This document shows, one piece after another, positions 32,848 through 43,488 of a DNA stretch of 64,000 bases. This DNA comes from Dryocosmus kuriphilus (taxonomy: Eukaryota > Arthropoda > Insecta > Hymenoptera > Cynipidae): assembly GCA_038277395.1 (NCBI GenBank), contig CM076196.1, positions 32,691,935-32,755,934 on the forward strand, in the 5' to 3' direction. Every line of letters begins with the position of its first letter. Positions within the stretch are counted from its first letter, which is position 1. Below the pieces are notes generated by a model, which did not search any database, was not told the origin of the DNA, and saw nothing but the letters and a program-made list of their open reading frames with translations. Both the position numbers and the translations under genes were made by a program.

Positions 32848-33104
32848 CAGGGCTCGGAACGGGTTACTTTTTAGGTATTTGGTTACTTTTTTTGTCTGTG
32901 GTTACTTAAAAGTTACATTTTTTATTCGAAGTTACTATAGAAGTTTAAATTTTAAGTGTCACCTTGTGAAATTGTACTATTTAAAAAAATTGTGTCTTGT
33001 TAGTTTACTTTTTTACAAATTTGAGTTACTTTTTGGTCACTTTTCTTCTGAAAATATGGTTACTATTTTACTATATTTTGAAGCTTGAGCAGTTTCGAAC
33101 CCTG
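32848..33104. mobile_element. hAT-type MITE, 257 bp
   Basis: Ends CAGGGCTCGGAAC and the inverse of CAGGGTTCGAAAC, flanked by AATAAG on both sides (32842-32847, 33105-33110). CAGGG ends are typical of hAT MITEs, though the visible duplication is 6 and not 8 bases. Relatives occupy parts of 53915-54351 and 63421-63852 (CAGGGCTCGGAACTGCTC). It lies 74 bases from the last SLC26 exon. Confidence 0.75.
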
Positions 33105-33178
33105 AATAAGGAATTCCTATCTAAATTAGAGCAATTATAAATATATAAATTCTTAATGTATAATTGCTTTTTTTTCAG

Positions 33179-33327
33179 AAAAAATTTCACAGACACTTTT
33201 GGACCTGAATCGCGATAAAATGTACGAGCCCTTCGTGACAAATAATCCTGAACTAACTCATCGAGGACCTTACGGTCATGAATTGAGCGAGGTGAAGACG
33301 ACGCTCTTGCATGCGACGGGTAGTTGA
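33179..33327 (+). CDS. SLC26A11-like anion transporter, last exon
   Basis: Acceptor TTTTTTTTCAG. The single base left over from 14916 joins AA to give Glu, then KISQTLLDLNRDKMYEPFVT, NNPELTHRGPYGHELSEVKT and TLLHATGS, ending in TGA at 33325-33327. This is the cytoplasmic tail after the STAS domain; no known motif is visible. Together the four exons encode 237 complete or joined codons. The exon lies between two MITEs. No canonical AATAAA signal is seen in the ~120 bases before the next MITE, so the transcript end may be inside or beyond it. Confidence 0.87.
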
Positions 33328-33450
33328 AAGTCTTCAAAGGTCTCTGATTTTGTGTACAAATTCTTTAAGAATCTCTGACTAATATTTTTTTAAAAATATT
33401 ATTACTTCTGCGTTTTCGTAATGGTCCTCGTAACTCCAGACGTGTTTACG

Positions 33451-34109
33451 CTAGGGTGGTCAAAATCTATACCTGATGAAATTTAAAAAAAAAAATTTGT
33501 TGCACGATCCCCCCCAATCTGTTTCAGAAAAATATTCCCTTCAATTTTTTGTTTAAATCAGTCAGTATTAACATAAGATTTTAATTTTAAATTTGTACCC
33601 CTTTGTTGTGCCCGGAAAATACCCCAAAAGATCAAAATAGCAGTTTTATGTAAAATTCATGTCCAAACGAACTTTTTAAAAACTCTTTTTGGCATACATT
33701 TTTATTATATGAAACAATACTTTTCAAGTATGTTTGAAACTAATTTTTGATTTCTCAAGCAATTATTATTTTTTAAAACAACCCTGTATATCCTGAAAAG
33801 TTATTTTTTTCCGGATGAATGATTCAGTTGATGAATGGTAAGAATAATATTCTTTTGTTTAAGATGTTTTTCAATTTTTTAAAACACTAAACTTTAATTT
33901 ACAATAATTTAAAAACAATTAGTCCTTATTCCTATTTTTTAAAAATAAGTTCTTCCAATTAAAAATACCACGTTAATTTCAAAGGTAGGCCCAGGGGCAT
34001 GGGTATTGACCGATTAAAAAAAATAGGCAATTTTTTTTCCCGGGAACCTAACAAAATTTGGGGGATCGTGCACCAAAAATTGAACTTTAATTTTTTAGAC
34101 CGTCCTAGT
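33451..34109. mobile_element. MITE with ~80-bp inverted ends downstream of the SLC26 stop
   Basis: Starts CTAGGGTGGTC and ends GACCGTCCTAG. Inward blocks such as GCACGATCCCCC at 33504 and its inverse near 34065 confirm the inverted ends. The middle is AT-rich and non-coding. It may supply part of the 3' untranslated region of the SLC26 transcript. Confidence 0.7.
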
Positions 34110-36370
34110 GTCACACAGTACTGTAGGAAGTTTAGGTTAAAAATTGTGTAAAGATATTTACACGCATTTGTAGCGTCTCACAGTAGGATGAAGCTCATAT
34201 TATTTTGTTTATATACTAAATTTTTACTCAAATTTGGAGAAAAATGCCCATTTTTCACAAGAAACGGTCTCTCTCTCTCTCTCTCTATCATCCTGTTAAA
34301 TGAATGCACGTAGATTCACGAAACACAAGTAATTTGTTTAATAATTAATTTAATTGTTATAAATAAATGTCATAAATTTTTCTTTATTTTTTTTCGCTAA
34401 TACTGCGTCAGATTATTATAAAAGTACATTTTACTCAAAAAACCGATAAATTGACGACAATCATTGTTAATAACAATTTTTGTGACAAAATAATTTGGAA
34501 AATATAAAAAATAGGTAATAATAAATAATGTGTAAATAATAAGTGCAAAATTTTGGTATTTTCGCATAAAGAAAAATTGTTTTTTGCAGGAAAACTGCTT
34601 TAAATTATTGTGAGAGCAGCTGCTAATCACAAAACTGTATACAAAATTATCAAAAATCATTTTTATAAACCAATTTTGTTGTCAAAATATGCAAATTCAC
34701 AACTTTATCTTGGTTTGTGTAAAAATTATTGATGCAAATTAATACGAATGATTTTTATTTGACTTCTGTGGTTAACTTACATTCCAGTGCAAAAAACAAA
34801 TTTTGATGTACGTGAATATGCCAAAGTTCTGCATTGATATTTTTCAATAGTTTATAAAAATGGTATTTATTACATTTTAATAAATTAATATAATTAAACG
34901 TTTATTGTTTTTAGAAATATCTGTAGCAATTTAGGCGACTAAGGGCGCTTCAAATTTGAAAAAAAAAGTTAGTTATTTTGTCACAAAAATTGTTCATAAT
35001 AATGATTATTGTTAACTTTTTACATATCTTTTTGACTAGCACTCTTATAATAATTTCAAGCAGTTTTAGTGCCAAAAATTATTTTTTTCTGCGCAAAAAT
35101 GCCAAAGTTTTGCGATTTATTTTATTTGTTCATAAAAATCACAATTTTTTATATTAACAAATATAGTTAACTATATATATAATTTTAAGGAATATCTGTG
35201 GCGATTAGGGCAGTTATGGACAAGAGAAAAAATAGGTCTCGGGAATAAGTATCTAATTATACTTTTAAATATTGCAATATTAGATACTAATATTAGTTTT
35301 GTTTAAAAGAAAAATGAGTATTTTTCATGAAAAAAAGTTTAAACAAAAAAATTGATTAACAAGTTTAACAAGCCTTTTTCTTATTGCTTTTTACCAAATT
35401 TTAAATAATAATACGATTTTAATCAATTTAAAATTAAATTAATTAGCTTAATTTCTTGACGTCACTAAATTTGTAAAAATAAATTCTGTAATGGCTCAAA
35501 TCCTTAAGAAACAATTTCCGAAACAAAGACTTTTGTAAACAATTAACTATATTTGATAAAATAAATGGCAAGAATAATTCATTAAAATCGTATCTTTGTC
35601 ACAAATTTGTTAAGAAGCGATAAGAAAGAAAATTCGGTAGATGAAAAAATTTATTTGATAAACAGTTTCAGTTTCTAAATTTCTTTATGAAAAATAATAA
35701 TAATAATAATAATAATAATAATCATCAGTAAAATTATTGCAATTTTAGAAATTATAATTAGATATTTTTCTCGAGACTTGTTTTTTTATGTCTTTGCCTT
35801 AAAGGAAACGTAAGTAAAAGTTAAACAAAATATTTTGCCACAAAAATTGTTTATAACAATCATTTCTGTTAATTTATAAGACAGTTCGACGAGTAAAATT
35901 TTCTTTTGCAATAACTTGAAGCAGTTTTAGCTGCTGAAATTAAGCAAATTATTTTGTGAAAAATGTAATTTTCTCCAAATTTTGAGTAAAAATGTAATAT
36001 ATAAACAAAAGAAAATTAAAAATTGAACTGAAATAACGCGTTTCATCCCCCTATTTGTCTCGTTGTAGATAGAATATTTCAGTATATATAACACATACAT
36101 GCTTTTACGTCTACATAAAAGGAGAGAGGCTAGAAAGACGGACATTTCTTAAAGATTGGTTTTTCATATTTCTACTGAATGGTATATTTCTTATTAAATT
36201 AATTAATTTATGTCCAAGATTGACACTAAAAGTATAATTATTATGATATTTAAGCGTACATAACAATAAAAAGACTTAATTCATATAGATCTGATAAAAT
36301 ATTTAAGAGTTGTAAAAATACATGATAGCAACAAAAAGACTATTCTGAAAAATTCGCAGATATTCGTAAA
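34110..36370. other. AT-rich intergenic sequence
   Basis: No gene or RNA is recognised. It contains a (CT)n run at about 34267-34287, an (AAT)n run at about 35695-35723, and several diverged copies of GTCACAAAAATTGTT…AATAAT-type sequence near 34470, 34980 and 35840, possibly an old repeat. Confidence 0.5.
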
Positions 36371-36909
36371 AGCTGTGAAGGATATAATGGAATTGTATTT
36401 TGCGTTCTCTATCGTGTATGTATAGTTAGGTTGTGCGATCTTAAAGAGAGTTGGTCATTGATTTACCAACCTCATCAGGCTATATATTTAAAAAATTCTT
36501 TGGTTTGTACAAGATTGGAAACAACAATAAGAACAATGGTTATAGCAGAAAAATATTCTTACCTCAAAAATTGCAATCGAAGTATATGTATATACTTATG
36601 GACAAGATAGAATTGGATATGTATACATATCCAATTTAATAAAAATTGTTGATTAACATTTTTTTTCTTGCGAAATTCTAAAATGAATAAATAGGATAAA
36701 TACAGGTGTTAAAATTGATGAAACCGTAATAATTAAACATTTTGTAAAAGATTTAAACGGAAAGACATGATATTAGAGTCGTTCTTTCGAAGATTTTCAA
36801 CAAGCTGAGTGAATAAGTAGTATTCAATAACATAAATAAGAAATTGTCAATATAAGAGACCATGAAAATGGTAGACGGAAAGAAGGGAATATGTATATAT
36901 ATATATGTA

Positions 36910-39116
36910 GGGGAACTGGGGGCAAAATGGAATGGGTTAAGTTAAATTCCCACAATTGTTGGTATAAACAACAAAAGTGGAGTCAGATGAATGAAAAGTG
37001 TAAATTTTCTTGGAGTTAACTAATTACGAACCTCATCTGAAAAAAAAATCGTCCACTATAAAATTATTTCACTTCATAGTTTATGTTGAATTTTGATTGA
37101 AGTTGTCACCACGGGGCGAAATGGAGTATGTAGAAATATTAATGAAAATGAGCGCCGAATCAGAAATTTTAATCAAAATGAGTGCAGAATCAGAAATCTG
37201 GCAATAACTGCAAAGGAAAATTATTCTTATAATAATATGAAATTGGACATCACATTATTATTGAGGTAATTTATTTTGTTAATTTGATTTGTGTTATAAC
37301 ATTATAATTTTATTCGACTAACATCAATGTTATTGGAACTATAATGACTTTATAATGTTATATGGGTGAAAATCGGTTTATTCATCTTTCGAAGAGGCTG
37401 CGATGCGGGCAGATTTTCGTCTTTTGTTGGCCTTGCCTGGCTTGTGAGCAGTTTCTTTTGCTCGTCCTCTGTTCGATTTTGTTTTATTTGTTGCATTCGG
37501 CTTGTTTTTCATCTGGCGCTTCGGCACAAAATATTTTGTGGTGATACTAGAAACGCTGACGTCGTTGCTGAATGTTGAGTGAGTGTAGTTTCTGGCAATT
37601 CTGTAGGAGCATCGGAGTCTTGAGAATCTAGAAGAACAATGTTCGTTGTTGCTGGTTGGAGTTTGTGGGAACAGTGCGGAGGGAAGCACAGCAGTATTAC
37701 TCAATTTTTCTCAGCCAATTCAATCAGTTCCAAGTTTTTCGTATGAGTGGAATGACCATCAAACAGAAGAAGTACTTTATGACTCAATGAAGCTCCCGTG
37801 AAATGGATGAACTTGTTGAACCAAGAAAGAAATAATTCTTTCGTCATCCAACCGCTTTCGTGGCAAATTGCAAAAGCCGATGGAGGTAATCCAATCCCAA
37901 AGTCAGGTTGCATTCTTACTCGTGGAAAGATCAGCATTGGCGGAACAAAGACGCCGGCTGGTGAAAAACAAATTTCGGCAGTCACTGTCTGACCTCTTTC
38001 GGCAGATGTTATTGCTCCAACTTGACGGCGTCCTTTTTGCGTGATAACCTTGGAGAGGGCTTTTGAATTTACTGTAAATCCTGTTTCGTCACAGTTGTAG
38101 ATGCGATCTGGCGTAATGTGATTCTTCGTTACAACCTCCGTCAATAGTTGGAAAAATTTTTTGACGACGACTTTATTAAAGCCCATTGCACGAGCTGCTG
38201 AGGTTGCTTCAGGAGTTCTTAAACTTAATGAAGGGTGTCGTTTTAAAAATCCTTGCGCCCAGTCTATTCCAGCAGTTGAGTCCTTAAATGGGTGAGATAT
38301 TCCATTTTTTTCGGCAATTTGGAAAGCCATATTCCTGAGATCTCGTACGGTCATACCGAATAACATTGCCTCCATTGTAGTCAAGTAGGATACAAGCTCA
38401 TTCTCCTGTTCCACTGTAAACACAGTTGTAAATCTTCCGAAACGTTTCTCGATGACGAAATTTTCGTCGATTCTCGTTTTTTCCAAATAGCGATGCAAAG
38501 TTCCTATTGGGATGGCAAATTGCTGAGAGGCTTTGTTGATGCTCAATCCGTTATTATCTATCTCTGATATTGCTTCCTTCAAAGCGTGAGGAGACCACTG
38601 TTGACGCTTCGTTTTGCGTATATAAGTGCGAACCATTCTAAAATGAAAGAAAATTTGTCAATATAACCTCAAATATTAAATTACAACGTTTCACAAAGAA
38701 TATAGGTGAAACCATAAAGTATTCCATTTTGCCCCATTCCATTTTTGCCCCGAGGACCGTAAATAATAAACATGCTCTTAACAGTAATATTTGGGGCCAA
38801 ATAAAATGAACAAGTAAGGAAATGAAACGTGCACGGGTAGGCTTTGAACACATGCAATAACGATTTCATTCCCACTAAACTTAGTGTTTCTTATCTGAAA
38901 AGTAAATAACTTCAATATTACAATTCACTCAAAATGGAAACGCAAGTCCGATAACTTTGTTAACGAAATGTTAATAACAAGAGGAAATCCACTGAGTTAC
39001 ATTATTTCTGTTCTGTGAGTAAGTTCCTGACACAACTGACAGGTAGCGCTTGCTTGCTCTTCTTATAACGCCGTCATTCCATTCTGCCCCGTATTCCATT
39101 TTGCCCCCAGTTCCCC
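36910..39116 (-). mobile_element. pogo-type DNA transposon with TA target duplication
   Basis: Ends GGGGAACTGGGGGCAAAATG and its inverse at 39097-39116, each flanked by TA (36908-36909, 39117-39118). It encodes one pogo-like transposase on the minus strand. Internal GGCAAAATGGA-like motifs recur inverted near 38725-38750 (TTTTGCCCC), probably part of subterminal binding sites. Confidence 0.9.
37378..38636 (-). pseudogene. pogo-like transposase lacking the third catalytic residue
   Basis: The 311-residue frame starts MVRTYIRKTKRQQWSPHALK with a Psq-type helix-turn-helix (INKASQQFAIPIGTLHRYL), then a CENP-B-like second DNA-binding region (AMLFGMTVRDLRNMAFQIAE … DWAQGFLKRHPSLSLR). A DDE_1 domain follows with YNCDETGF (first Asp) and LLLFDGHSTHTKN (second Asp). 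It ends at LAEKN near 37701. A second frame (37704-37378) begins EKLSNTAVLPSALFPQTP and ends in a basic tail rich in Lys and Arg. The expected LPPH…QPLD block with the third Asp is absent, so an internal deletion plus frame change inactivated it. Confidence 0.85.
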
Positions 39117-39170
39117 TATGTATATATCGGGTGTGAAATTAAACAAATAATGCGAAATGAAATTGATTAA

Positions 39171-39497
39171 TTATGAGTTCAATTTTCTGATTAAAGGGAA
39201 ATAAGAATTATTTAAAGAATAGATATCTTCTTTCTTATTAATGTTATTTGAATTGCATTTTATGTAGATCATTTCCAAGATCAATCTCTTATAATAATTT
39301 TGTTCATGATCAACTATAATAGTCTCGTCCCAATTAAAAACATGGTTGTAGGTATTCTGGTGTTTCACAACATTTTCTTCATTTTTATTATTTTTATGTT
39401 CTGTAATGCGGGTTTTAAGAGATCTCTTAGTTTCACCTATGTAAGTTGCTGGGCAGTCCTGACAAGAAATTTTATAAACAATATTAGTGAAATCCAA
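39171..39497 (-). pseudogene. GIY-YIG endonuclease domain of PLE-C
   Basis: TNIVYKISCQDCPATYIGET and KRSLKTRITEHKNN show the Penelope nuclease core with its Cys pair, YIG, Arg and Glu-His. FNWDETIIVDHEQNYYKRLI and LEMIYIK correspond to the C-terminal half in PLE-A and PLE-B. It follows the reverse transcriptase C-terminal segment (39827-39537) after one stop. Well preserved but out of frame with the rest. Confidence 0.85.
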
Positions 39498-39536
39498 TTT
39501 TTTAGTAATATCTTTCCCTAATTTTATAATTGAATT

Positions 39537-39915
39537 TCAACTCATTTTTATTAAAGGGATAGTAACAATATTATACTGATTTAAAACATTAGCTAGGTGG
39601 GAAAATTGTGAGTTAAATGGTAAAGAGACTTTAGGAGCTTGAATGTGTGGTATATTTTGTGAAATTTTATTATTTACACTCGAGCTGTATTTTATTCTGT
39701 TTGATATAATTTTGATGTGGTCCTGGATAAATGTCAGAGGGTAATTATTATTTACTAAAATATGTAGAATTTTATCTAAGTTGTTATTATGGAATTTTTT
39801 GTGAGATAATAGTATTGCACGGTCCACTGAATTGAATACGATATTCTTTTTTTTGTTGCATTGGATGATTGGAAAGGTAGTTTATTAATCTTTTGGAAGA
39901 GGTGGATTTTTGAAA
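39537..39915 (-). pseudogene. C-terminal part of PLE-C reverse transcriptase
   Basis: From the MITE junction the minus strand reads NWFQKSTSSKRLINYLSNHP, then (39827-39537) VDRAILLSHKKFHNNNLDKI and NNYPLTFIQDHIK. This is the thumb and linker region between motif C and the nuclease; PLE-A copy 3 has a matching segment (VNTALTLSHPSFHNENLKFI). It joins precisely to NYLITNW at ~43489 once the MITE is removed. Confidence 0.75.
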
Positions 39916-40039
39916 CCAATTAGGGGTGAAACGCATGTCAGGGTACCACCGTCTACCTGTCGCCCAGGCCGACCTTTTTTATTGTTTTATGTCCCGACTC
40001 GGACCCTACTCGAGCTCGAGCTGGACGAGGCGTTGTGGT

Positions 40040-43000
40040 TAGAGATGTGCGATGACGGTCATTTTTATTTCCTTGTCACGTCACGTAAAAATGACCGTCA
40101 TGTGACGGTCACTGACCGTCACGTTTTCCCTCCACACGTTTCTATGGGCAAATGACGGTCACGATTTCGTCTCGTAACGTCATGTGACAGCTCACAGTTA
40201 CAGATTTATAAAATCAGAATAAAGTAAAAAAAGAATTGTAAATAATTAAACAAAACTAAAGCAGGTATTTATTAATTTTTTAATATTAAAAATTATTATT
40301 AATAATTAAAGTTATTTAATTATTAATTAATAAGAACAGTTATATTGTTACACTTCATTTCTACTCATTAACTCATAGCTAGAGCATCAAAATCATCAGC
40401 GCAGCAAGCAATATTAGCAATATCATCATCAATCTCTTCGACGCCATATTCACTATTTTCATCATCGTCAGGGTAATTGTTTTCTGAAACATCGAATTGC
40501 AAATCATCATTTTTGTATCAAAATAAATTGAAATTACATTGAAAAACATAGAATTGTATTTTACCTGAGTAATTTGGTTTTAACTCTGATTTTTGTGTAA
40601 TCTTCAAGTTGTAGTTTATAAAAACGAGCTTCCCAGATCGTTCAGTTGTCAAGCGATTTCTTCTCTTACTGTGGATCCAAGCATGAGTCGAAAATGATCG
40701 TTCTGTTGCAGCCGAAGTGCATGGCAAATTCAATATCTCATTTGCAATTTTTCCCAGTGTGGTCGGTTTGCATGTGCTTTTCCACCAGAGTTTTAGTGGA
40801 ATTGTTTTTAAAGCTTCTTGAACGAATTTTTGACTCCAAAATCCTTCATTTTGCGTGAATTGTGCCAATTCTTCGAGCGCCCTGTTGTTATCTAAATTGA
40901 GTTTTTTTTTTTGCAATTTGAATAATCAGTGAAGATCCTTCAACATATTGTCGTGCATCCAAATTAGATCCTTTGAACGTAGGATCTAAAAGATTTGCCG
41001 CAAAATGGATCGGTTTCAGAGACATTTTCGATCGTTTTTCCAAATCTTCTTTCACTTTTTTTTTTTATCTCACAAGGATCCAAGATACAAAATGATTGTC
41101 CAAATGTTTCATTGAAATGCGCTTTCAAATTGTTAAAAATTTCAAAAACCTGGCTCAATCTAGACTGATCTCCTTCAACTTTGATTATCCAGAGGACAAT
41201 GGGTTCGATGAGGCTCAACAATTTTTTGGTTTTGATCCATGTTACATCATCCAAAAGGCATCTTTTTGTCAAAACAGTCAAGTCTGCTTCAGGAGAGATT
41301 GCCAGCGTTTTCAAGCATTGCTCATTCGCTACAAAACTTTGGAGACAATTCAGTGCCGATCCCCATCGCGTTTTTACTGGCAGCTTAAGAGAAACTGGTT
41401 TTTTCCCCGATTTGTTTCCTTCTTCTGCTTGAAGTTTGTCGAGCAAAGCCTTTGGAACGTGCGATCGCATTATTTCTAGAATAATTGAAGTTATTGCTTT
41501 AAGAATATTATCAGCACTTTTTTGTTTCAGAACATCCAACACCAAGAGGTTTAAAATATGAGCCAAACATTCTATACAAAAAATTACGTCATCTTCGTAT
41601 TTATCTTCTAAAATTTTCCATGCTGCTTGCATCGTGTTCTCGTTATCGGTGCAGACTCCCAAAATCTTCTCTTTTCCAATCATTTCGATGATTTTAGAAA
41701 TCTTTTAAGCTACGTGATTCACTGTTTGTTTTTGTGCTCCAGTGGGGATGGATTTGTAGAAAACTGGTTGAGGAGTTGTTAATATGAGGTTCATGATTCC
41801 CTCGTTGCGGATATTTGACCACTTGTCAGTTTGTAGTCCAACAGTTTTGGTTTCGGAAAGTTTCTTGAAAACCTGGGACTCAACCTTTTCGTAAACTGCA
41901 TCGAGTAATGTAGTCGAAAGCTGTTTTCTGGTGGGTAAGTTGAAGCATGGGCGTATCTCTTGAAAAAACTCTTTCCAGCGTTCATTCTCTGTGAAACATA
42001 ATGGAGTTCCTGACGCATAAATGGTTTTCGCAAGTTTCAGTTGCAGTCTTTTTTCTTCAGTGTCGCTTATTTTGTCCAAAAATGTGTCCGTGGATTGTCT
42101 ACGAGTTTTTTGGAAAGCAGCACAATTGCGAGGGTCAACGTTCTGGTTTTTTTTTCCTGAAACATGCATAAAATTTCCTTATTTCATATAATTTTCATAG
42201 ATTTTACCATTTTCATACATTTCAATCTGTATTTTTTTTCAAACTAATCGTTTAAAAAATAACAAATCATATTTTTTATATTCATATGAAGATATTTCAT
42301 TTCTTTGATGTTTTTCTTTTGAATTAATGTTTGATATTGCATTTTTTTATGTAAATTTTTTTTAATGCATATTTTTCAAATCGTCGATTTTATCATTTGC
42401 TGTCGAATTTCATTTCTATTTTTACTATAACTTTATTTTACAGTATATGTTTTATATATTTTTAAATCATGGATAAATGTTTACCTTTTGCATTTTCTTC
42501 TGATTGTTCATTTTTGGAATTGTCTTCCTCTTCATTTCCAAAAAAAGGCGAATCATCGTGAGTTTTCGTCACTGAATTTTGACTCTTGTATTTGGCATTC
42601 AAATGGTTTTTGAGGTCAAGAGGGCACTTTTTGCACTTGCATAAATGAAGCACCATCCTCGTTACATGACGGGCATATCTTGCTTTGCAAAATTTGCATT
42701 CAAAATTGTCCAATTTGGCATTGAGTTTCGGAGGCAACAGATTAAAATATTTGAATATTCCTTTTTTCTTATCCATTTACCAAGAAATTAATTGTTTGAC
42801 AAAGAAAAACACCACCGGCAAAACACCACACACAAAACATACATAACATATTTTGAGGTTATATGTGTATGCATTCAGAAATCAGATTGCATTAAGGGCC
42901 CTAAAATTTCATGAAACTTTAGTCCAATGAAAAGTTTCATGAAACTTTCAATGACTCGTGAAACATTTCAATGTTTCAAAGATTGCGGCGGGAAAATTCA

Positions 43001-43133
43001 AATCGTATATAATGAAAATGTAAATCAATGTTAGTCCCATCCCAAGTCAGTGACGAATGTTTTGGTCGCTGACGGTCAAATGACGGTCTTGCGACCGTCA
43101 TATGACCGCGTCACATGACACCGCACATCCCTA
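40040..43133 (-). mobile_element. hAT transposon with 8-bp target duplication
   Basis: Starts TAGAGATGTGCGATGACGGT and ends with the inverse of TAGGGATGTGCGGTG, flanked by GTTGTGGT (40032-40039, 43134-43141). Both subterminal regions are dense in TGACGGTC and its inverse, probably transposase binding sites. 3,094 bp, with a minus-strand transposase. It sits inside the MITE, inside PLE-C. Confidence 0.93.
40518..42776 (-). pseudogene. hAT transposase with BED zinc finger, broken
   Basis: Starts at 42776: MDKKKGIFKYFNLL, then the BED finger FECKFCKARYARHVTRMVLHLCKC. After a likely intron (about 42165-42480) it continues at 42169 to VGLQTDKWSNIRNEGIMNL (first Asp) and one in-frame stop at 41705, then GVCTDNENTMQAAW (second Asp), FCIECLAHILNLL (C-x2-H) and VKTRWGSALNCLQ. 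A frameshift near 41005 precedes the last frame (40916-40518), with PCTSAATERSFSTHAWIHSK (catalytic Glu) and RRNRLTTE. One stop and one frameshift inactivate it, but all catalytic blocks survive. Confidence 0.85.
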
Positions 43134-43488
43134 GTTGTGGTGCTCAACCGGAGGCTACTCTGTACGTTGCGATGATACATGAAACATACCTTTAAAATTT
43201 AAATGGCTCTGTTCCACACCACCATGGAGGTCGAGACTGAGGTTTTTAAGCTCAACCAAGCCCCTTTCCAGCTCAATTAAATCGCAGCAATTTTAAGCCC
43301 ACTTCAAGCTGAACGACAAGTGGACTAGTCCAACGTTAGAATACACAGTAGCCTACAGTTGAGCACTACACCGCCTCGTCCAGCTCGAGCTCGAGTAGGG
43401 TCAGAATCGGGACACAAAACAATAGAAAAGGTCGGCCTGGGCGACAGGTAGACGATGGTACCCTGACATGCGTTTCACCCCCAATTAG

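Larger units (their letters stand above)
39924..43480. mobile_element. MITE with long inverted ends, enlarged by a hAT
   Basis: Ends GGGTGAAACGCATGTCAGGG and its inverse, flanked by an 8-bp duplication CCAATTAG (39916-39923, 43481-43488). Inverted similarity continues through CGTCTACCTGTCGCCCAGGC and CTCGAGCTCGAGCTGGACGA. Removing the hAT at 40040-43133 leaves about 460 bp. The 8-bp duplication suggests a hAT-mobilised family. A partial second copy is at 44230-44447. Confidence 0.85.

Noticed and set aside
33470..33490. CCTGATGAAATTT as a further hammerhead core
   Set aside because: No stem II and no GAAAC follow at a suitable distance.
34397..34660. 87-residue minus-strand frame
   Set aside because: AT-rich, rich in Phe, Tyr, Ile and Asn, without motifs or splice context; expected by chance.
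40518..42776. hAT transposase as a domesticated host gene
   Set aside because: It keeps 8-bp target duplications and terminal repeats and has a stop and frameshift, so it is simply a decaying transposon.
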